A stretch of 9,623 nt of DNA from CAYNNQ01 sp051748085 (GTDB lineage: Bacteria > Desulfobacterota > Desulfovibrionia > Desulfovibrionales > Desulfonatronovibrionaceae): the NCBI GenBank assembly GCA_051748085.1, contig JBNJHA010000074.1, forward strand, positions 1 to 9,623, written 5' to 3'. The notes under the pieces were generated by a model. That model saw nothing but the letters and a program-made list of their open reading frames with translations. It did not search any database and was not told the origin of the DNA. Positions 5,138 through 9,623 of this stretch are shown here, piece after piece; the stretch's first letter is position 1; every line of letters starts with the position of its first letter. The translations under genes were made by a program, and so were the position numbers.

Positions 5138-7881
5138 TAGTATCCCGCCTCTTTAAAAGAGTTCTTCTGGTGGTTGTCAGCTTATTTATCGTGATAGGCG
5201 TGCTTTCTTCTGTCTTTTCAGCCTGGATTTTGCGGGAAAGGCTGGTGGATGATTATATATCCAGGGCCGAGAGCATAGTAAATACTATCTCGGTCTCAGT
5301 ACCCGATTTATTTTTAAAACATGATGCGGCAAGCATTCAATCCATAATTGATCAATATTTGTCTGAAAAGGGAGTGGGTTATGTTTATGTTCTTGATGAA
5401 GACAAGAATATTGTTGCTCATACTTTTACTCCCAGCATTCCGGATTCTGTAGAACATACGGTTTCCGCCCGTGAAAAGGCCCAGATAGTTAACCAGAGAG
5501 TGATGTTTGATGGATATGAGTATATAGATGTCGGCGGGTCGGTTCTGCGTGGAGAAGGCGGATATGTTCACGTCGGGATGAAAATGAGTACTATAAACAG
5601 TATTATTTTTAAAAATTTATTGAATATTCAGCTTTTTAATTTATTTTTGTTTGTTATCAGCGTCGGGATTTTGTATATATTGATGGACCGCATTTCCCGG
5701 CCGCTTACCCAGTTGACCGGATATGCCCACAGACTCGCGGAAAAAGATTTTTCGGCTGAATTGGACATTAAGTCTAATGATGAAGTCGGGGATCTGGCCC
5801 AATCAATGGATTATATGGGCAGACAATTGTCCGGATTTGTGGACAGGCTGCAGCGGGCAGTCAATAACGCGACACACGAACTGCAGGAGACCCTTACCTA
5901 TCTGCATGCCATCTTGGACAATCTGGCTGATGGTCTCGTGGTCACCGATGAATCCGGGAAGATTATAAGATATAATCTGGCTTTTAAAACTATTTTTGAT
6001 ATTTCTGAAAAAAATATTGTCGAACAGAATCTGCAGGATTACTGCCCGCGAACAGTAGTCCAAATGTTTGATACTGACTCACAAAGTGAGGCGCAGCGTC
6101 AGGATATTGTTCATGAAGACGCAGACGGTGAAAAAAAATATATCGAAGCCACTTTGACTTTTGTGTCCATGAGTTGCGGACTTAATTATATTTTTATTTT
6201 CCATGACATTACAAGGCGCCAGAAATCGGAAAACGAACTCCGCGTTTTATATGACGATCTGGACCGGCGAGTGATTGAGCGGACCCGGGAACTGGAAAGG
6301 ACAAACGAGCTTTTGCAATCCGAAATTGAATTACGCAAACAGGCCGAAGAGCAATTGATGTCCGAAAAGGAACTGTTTTCGGTAACCTTGAAAAGCATAG
6401 GTGACGGTGTTGTTACCACGGATAATTTCGGGGATGTCATATTCGTCAATATGACCGCGGAAGGCATGCTTGGATCCCGGATGCAGGACGTGCAGGGATC
6501 GCCGTTCAGCAAAGTCTGCAGGCTGGTCGACGGGAATGATAATCTCATAGACCCGGTTCGGGAGGTACTCTCGCAGGGCGGTATATTTGAACGTAAAAGA
6601 GGCATGTATCTGGTTTCTGAGCGGGACGGCAGCATGGGGCATGTGGATGTTTCATTCAAGACCACCCCTATATATGACCGCCAGAGTCTGGTCCTGGGCA
6701 CTGTTACTGTTTTTCAGGATATAACCGAATTTGTTCGGATGGAAGAGGCGAGGTTCAGGAAAGAAAAGCTGGAATCAATAGGTGTTTTGGCCGGGGGAAT
6801 AGCTCATGATTTTAATAATTTGCTTACCGCTGTCCTTAACCATATTTTACTGGTTAAAATGAATCTCGAGGTTGAATCCAGGGAGTTTTCCCGTTTGAAT
6901 GACGCCCAGAATGCGATTTTGCGTTCCAAGCAGTTGACTCAGCAGCTTTTGACTTTTTCCCGGGGGGGCGCTCCTATTCGGGAAACGACTTCCCTCCCGG
7001 AATTGATAGACGGAACGGTCGGCTTTGCCTTGCGCGGAGCAAATGTAAAAAGTCATATTCAAATGGATAAGAATTTGTGGCCGGCAAATATAGATTCCGG
7101 ACAAATAGCCCAGGTTTTTGAAAATCTGGTTCTGAATTCTGTGCAGGCCATGCCCGAGGGCGGCAATATTTATATTTATGCCGCGAACTACGCGCATAAG
7201 ACAACCGAGGAAGGACCGGGACTTTCTCCCGGTAATTATATCCGTATTGATTTCAAGGATGATGGACCGGGAATATCCGAAGAAAATCTCGACAGGATAT
7301 TTGATCCTTATTTTACCACTAAAGAAATTGGAAACGGTTTGGGACTGGCCAGTTGCTATTCAATAATAAAAAATCACATGGGTGAGATTACGGTTTCTTC
7401 CGAACCCGGTCAGGGCGTTCATTTTGTGGTATATCTTCCGGCCGTTGCTGCCGGACAAAATTTAAAAAAGCATCGCACAGCTTCGGCTGAATTGAAGTTC
7501 GGACATGGCCGGATTCTGGTTATGGATGATGTTCAGGACATACTTGATATAATGCACGATGCCCTTGAACTTTTGGGCTATGAAGGACATTTCGCTAAAA
7601 CCGGTGAACAGGCTGTAAAAATGTATGAAACCGCTTTTAATTCCGGACAGGAATATGATGCGGTGATTCTTGACTTGACTATTCCCGGTGGCATGGGGGG
7701 CCGGGAGGCTGTTGGCGAGATACTGAAAATAAATCCGAAGGCGAAAGTGCTTGTTTCCAGTGGATATTCGCAGGATCCGGTCATGGGAAACTTTAAGGAT
7801 TACGGGTTTTGTGGAGTTCTGCCCAAGCCGTATACAGTTGAAGATGTCAGTCGGACACTGAATGAGGTTTTGAGCGGATAA
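5134..7881 (+). CDS. Membrane hybrid sensor histidine kinase (periplasmic sensor, HAMP, PAS-PAS, HisKA, HATPase, REC)
   Basis: 915-residue inner-membrane kinase. Transmembrane helices lie at about 8-31 and 164-184, enclosing a periplasmic domain of about 130 residues; its YVYVLDEDKNIVAHT (83-97) and GYVHVGM (143-149) fit a single-Cache/PDC fold. HAMP spans about 185-240, PAS about 255-360, a charged coiled coil about 362-412, and a second PAS about 413-530. The H-box is LESIGVLAGGIAHDFNNLLT with phospho-acceptor His558. The N-box is ENLVLN (Asn664, Asn668), the G1 box DDGPGIS (709-715), and the G2 box GNGLGL (733-738). The C-terminal receiver has DD 798-799, phosphoacceptor Asp847, Ser875/876 and Lys898, all intact. 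No Hpt domain is present, so phosphate should pass to a separate protein or the receiver may tune the kinase. The gene starts with GTG, coupled to the binding-protein gene, and ends with tandem TAA stops. Domain calls are firm; the ligand is unknown. Confidence 0.96.
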   Translation: MIVSRLFKRVLLVVVSLFIVIGVLSSVFSAWILRERLVDDYISRAESIVNTISVSVPDLFLKHDAASIQSIIDQYLSEKGVGYVYVLDEDKNIVAHTFTPSIPDSVEHTVSAREKAQIVNQRVMFDGYEYIDVGGSVLRGEGGYVHVGMKMSTINSIIFKNLLNIQLFNLFLFVISVGILYILMDRISRPLTQLTGYAHRLAEKDFSAELDIKSNDEVGDLAQSMDYMGRQLSGFVDRLQRAVNNATHELQETLTYLHAILDNLADGLVVTDESGKIIRYNLAFKTIFDISEKNIVEQNLQDYCPRTVVQMFDTDSQSEAQRQDIVHEDADGEKKYIEATLTFVSMSCGLNYIFIFHDITRRQKSENELRVLYDDLDRRVIERTRELERTNELLQSEIELRKQAEEQLMSEKELFSVTLKSIGDGVVTTDNFGDVIFVNMTAEGMLGSRMQDVQGSPFSKVCRLVDGNDNLIDPVREVLSQGGIFERKRGMYLVSERDGSMGHVDVSFKTTPIYDRQSLVLGTVTVFQDITEFVRMEEARFRKEKLESIGVLAGGIAHDFNNLLTAVLNHILLVKMNLEVESREFSRLNDAQNAILRSKQLTQQLLTFSRGGAPIRETTSLPELIDGTVGFALRGANVKSHIQMDKNLWPANIDSGQIAQVFENLVLNSVQAMPEGGNIYIYAANYAHKTTEEGPGLSPGNYIRIDFKDDGPGISEENLDRIFDPYFTTKEIGNGLGLASCYSIIKNHMGEITVSSEPGQGVHFVVYLPAVAAGQNLKKHRTASAELKFGHGRILVMDDVQDILDIMHDALELLGYEGHFAKTGEQAVKMYETAFNSGQEYDAVILDLTIPGGMGGREAVGEILKINPKAKVLVSSGYSQDPVMGNFKDYGFCGVLPKPYTVEDVSRTLNEVLSG

Positions 7882-7965
7882 TAAAAAAGAATGTACCGAT
7901 AAAAGCGTTGGGTGTATGGAGTTTTTAATTTTTGGCCGGGCGCGGTTAGTTGCTGAACGTAAATC

Positions 7966-7969
7966 AGGA
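7966..7969 (+). promoter_or_regulatory. Ribosome binding site deciding the DUF362 start
   Basis: AGGA lies 9 bases before ATG 7979 but only 3 bases before the in-frame TTG at 7973. ATG 7979 is therefore preferred. Confidence 0.6.
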
Positions 7970-7978
7970 TAATTGCAT

Positions 7979-8899
7979 ATGGATCCTCCGTGGAATGTGC
8001 ATGTTTTCCAGAGTATCGGATATGACAGCCGGTTGAATGCGTGTATCCGCGAGGCATTGAATGCCTCGCGTTTTTCGTTTTCCGGACAAAGGGTGCTTGT
8101 AAAGCCCAACCTGGTTGCCGGCAAAAACCGGGGGCTGGGATGTACAGACCCCCGGTTTGTTTATGAAGCTTGCCGTTGCCTGATTGATCTGGGAGCGAAA
8201 GTGTCTGTCGGCGATTCGCCTGCTTTTGGTTCCGGAGACAAGGTGGCGCGGACAATCGGACTCGATCATGTTCTGGCCACCTTGGGATTGTCCGTAAAGA
8301 CTTTGGGCGCGAAAAAAAAGATGTCTATTTGTGGTGAAAATGTGAATCTTTCTTCATTCGCGCTTGAGGCGGATGTAATCGTTAATCTGCCCAAACTAAA
8401 GACACATTCACAAATGCGCATAAGCGCGGCGGTCAAAAATCTTTTTGGATGTCTTCCCGGTTTTCAAAAAGCATTGTGGCATGCCAGAATAGGTTCTGAT
8501 CGTCAGGCTTTTGCAAGATTTATCCTGGAAATTTCAGACTGTTTTCCAAGGGTGTTTAATTTAGTCGACGCGGTTACTGTCTTGCACAGGGGAGGACCTA
8601 TCCAGGGTCAATCTTTCTGCCTGCAGTCCGTATTAAGCGGTGACGATGCGCTGGCCGTTGATACCGCAATCTATAGTCTGCTTGGTCTTTTGCCCGACGA
8701 TGTGCCTTTGTGGCAGGCCGCCGCAAAAAAGAAAATGGCACAGGCTGACCCGGATTTGATACATGTTCAGGGGGAGGCTTGCGGATTATGGGCGGATGTG
8801 CAGATACCGCTCAGACTGAAAAGCGCTGATTTCAGCCCGGTGTTTTTATTCCTGAGTTTTTTGCGCCGGTTAAAACAAAGGATTCTGCCGGGTTTTTAG
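7979..8899 (+). CDS. DUF362 family protein
   Basis: Predicted 306-residue cytoplasmic protein of the DUF362 family, whose biochemical role is not settled. Family signatures in order: VLVKPNLV (39-46), GDSPAFG (78-84), ADVIVNLPKLKTH (131-143), AVKNLFG (151-157), NLVDAVTVLHRGGP (194-207) and DDALAVD (222-228). Many relatives carry a ferredoxin-like 4Fe-4S region; no CxxCxxC cluster motif is visible here, so this is the short form. The gene lies 97 bases after the kinase stop on the same strand with a separate AGGA site. It may be read from the kinase operon, but two strong hairpins inside its first 180 bases (8048-8075 and 8125-8158) could cut such transcripts. The conserved N-terminal region runs straight through the first hairpin, so a later start is unlikely. 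Its stop is 10 bases from that of a convergent stress-protein gene. Function in relation to the kinase is unknown. Confidence 0.93.
   Translation: MDPPWNVHVFQSIGYDSRLNACIREALNASRFSFSGQRVLVKPNLVAGKNRGLGCTDPRFVYEACRCLIDLGAKVSVGDSPAFGSGDKVARTIGLDHVLATLGLSVKTLGAKKKMSICGENVNLSSFALEADVIVNLPKLKTHSQMRISAAVKNLFGCLPGFQKALWHARIGSDRQAFARFILEISDCFPRVFNLVDAVTVLHRGGPIQGQSFCLQSVLSGDDALAVDTAIYSLLGLLPDDVPLWQAAAKKKMAQADPDLIHVQGEACGLWADVQIPLRLKSADFSPVFLFLSFLRRLKQRILPGF
8048..8079 (+). terminator. Strong intrinsic terminator inside the DUF362 reading frame
   Basis: A perfect 10-bp stem CGCGAGGCAT/ATGCCTCGCG (8048-8057 with 8061-8070) has a TGA loop. It is followed by TTTTT (8071-8075), CG, then more T. Seven of the ten pairs are G-C. 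It points the same way as the kinase and DUF362 genes. It occupies codons 24-31 of the DUF362 frame, about 170 bases after the kinase stop. It may end kinase-operon transcripts or act as a translation-sensitive attenuator. Confidence 0.7.
8125..8158. repeat. Second strong hairpin in the DUF362 5' region
   Basis: Perfect 10-base arms AAACCGGGGG (8125-8134) and CCCCCGGTTT (8149-8158) enclose a 14-base loop. On the plus strand a T-rich stretch (TTTGTTTAT) follows. On the minus strand the right arm ends in TTTTT then GCC, so a bidirectional terminator is possible. It encodes residues 49-60 of the DUF362 protein. Confidence 0.5.
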
Positions 8900-8909
8900 A
8901 GATTAATTT

Positions 8910-9623
8910 TCAGGCCATTTTGAGCAATGCTTCTTCCCGTCCTATACTGATAACAGGGCAAAAACTGCGTAATGCGACATTGACCAGGGTGGATCCCATA
9001 CACGGTTCCTGTCCCATTTTTTCCCGGGAATGGTGGGCGAGGATTATTGCCGACGATTTTTTGTTTCTTGCTGTTTTTAAGAGTTCCCGGTGAGGATTGC
9101 CTTCAAGGGACAAAAATTCGTAATTTTCGTTTTGCAGGTATGGCTTGTATTCTTCAGCCATTTTTTTCACGGCAGAATTCAGCTGACGTTCGATTTCTTC
9201 TTCCGGAGGCTCGTGTATCCCGAGGCGAACGCCGTGAAAAATGGAAACGCGCGCATTGAAATGTTTTTGTAATTTAAGGCTGAAATGAAAGGCCAGTTTT
9301 GAGGGGGCGCTGAAATCCGTGCCTACTGTAATATGCTTGAAATCAAGAAAATCCGGCTGCCATGGCCTGGAAACAATCATCAGCGGACATTTGGCCTTGA
9401 GGCCGATTTTGTGCAGTGTGGTCCCGGGACGCCCCCAATATTTGGGGTTTACGTCGGTTGCGCCCTGATCCGAATGGGGGCCCATGATAATCAAATCGGC
9501 TTTTTCCGAGCGCAGAAAACGCAATATTTCATCATGGGCCAGGCCCACGGAAACTTTGATTTTGGCTTCAGGACAGGCGGCCAGGGTGTTGCCAAGGTTG
9601 GTTTCAATTTCTTTTTTTACCTG
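8910..9623 (-). CDS. Two-domain universal stress protein (5' end cut by the window)
   Basis: The frame stays open from the TGA at 8910-8912 to the window edge, giving at least 237 residues; the start is outside. The visible part begins in the middle of a first USP domain (SVGLAHDEILRFLRSEKADLIIMGPHS and KCPLMIVSRPW). A linker and a complete second USP domain follow: ITVGTDFSAPSKLAFHF near 98-114, EGNPHRELL near 174-182, AIILAHHS, and MGSTLVNVALRSFCPVISIG near 209-228. Tandem-domain USPs are usually about 280-310 residues, so roughly 50-70 residues are missing. In the first domain the nucleotide loop usually written GxxGxxxxxxxxxGS/T is altered (GPHSDQ, then GRPGTT). The second keeps MGST but lacks the first glycine pair. 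ATP binding is therefore uncertain. Probable soluble stress-response protein. An in-frame GTG at 9548 is not the start, because homology-like sequence continues upstream of it. Confidence 0.9.
   Translation of the reverse strand, partial: QVKKEIETNLGNTLAACPEAKIKVSVGLAHDEILRFLRSEKADLIIMGPHSDQGATDVNPKYWGRPGTTLHKIGLKAKCPLMIVSRPWQPDFLDFKHITVGTDFSAPSKLAFHFSLKLQKHFNARVSIFHGVRLGIHEPPEEEIERQLNSAVKKMAEEYKPYLQNENYEFLSLEGNPHRELLKTARNKKSSAIILAHHSREKMGQEPCMGSTLVNVALRSFCPVISIGREEALLKMA

Noticed and set aside
6186..6701. 171-residue antisense frame within the kinase
   Set aside because: Serine/arginine-rich shadow of a gene with clear PAS and kinase motifs on the other strand.
7462..8124. 220-residue antisense frame across the kinase end and DUF362 start
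   Set aside because: Shadow of the two strongly supported plus-strand genes; no domain and it spans their intergenic gap.

Overview
The window looks like chromosomal DNA of a Gram-negative, probably anaerobic bacterium. The best guess is a member of the Desulfobacterota (sulfate-reducer-like 'deltaproteobacteria'). This is an inference from the combination of a receiver-TPR protein, a DUF362 protein, a tandem-domain universal stress protein, and a signal-peptide-bearing LivJ-type binding protein coupled to a hybrid kinase. No rRNA, tRNA, CRISPR array or intact mobile element was seen. Species cannot be named from the sequence alone.

Layout. Positions 1-1461 (minus) encode a diguanylate cyclase with a receiver-like N-terminus, a GAF-like middle and an intact GGEEF domain with an I-site. 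Positions 1462-1980 hold no convincing gene but contain many short perfect inverted repeats, one of them a weak terminator-like hairpin facing the cyclase gene. Positions 1981-3324 (minus) encode a degenerate-receiver/TPR protein. Positions 3325-3862 are the divergent intergenic region; it carries two copies of an imperfect direct repeat of about 42 bp that may be a mobile-element remnant. Positions 3863-7881 (plus) form a tightly coupled two-gene operon: a periplasmic branched-chain-amino-acid-type binding protein, then a 915-residue membrane hybrid histidine kinase that overlaps it by 4 bases. Positions 7979-8899 (plus) encode a DUF362 protein. The end of a two-domain universal stress protein (8910-9623, minus, cut by the window edge) converges on it with only 10 bases between the stop codons.

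How the genes may work together. The binding protein and kinase have no permease or ATPase genes beside them here, so the binding protein may be a ligand-presenting co-receptor rather than a transporter part. The kinase has its own periplasmic sensor region, HAMP, two PAS domains, an HWE-independent H-D-F-N-N H-box, an ATPase domain and an intact receiver. The neighbouring cyclase and receiver-TPR protein could be outputs or scaffolds of the same network, but nothing in the sequence proves this.

The most unusual signal is in the first 180 bases of the DUF362 gene. A perfect 10-bp GC-rich stem with a 3-base loop and a T-tract, which is a textbook intrinsic terminator, lies inside the reading frame at codons 24-33. 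A second perfect 10-bp hairpin follows about 50 bases later. This suggests that transcription of the gene could depend on its translation, or that these hairpins end read-through from the kinase operon.
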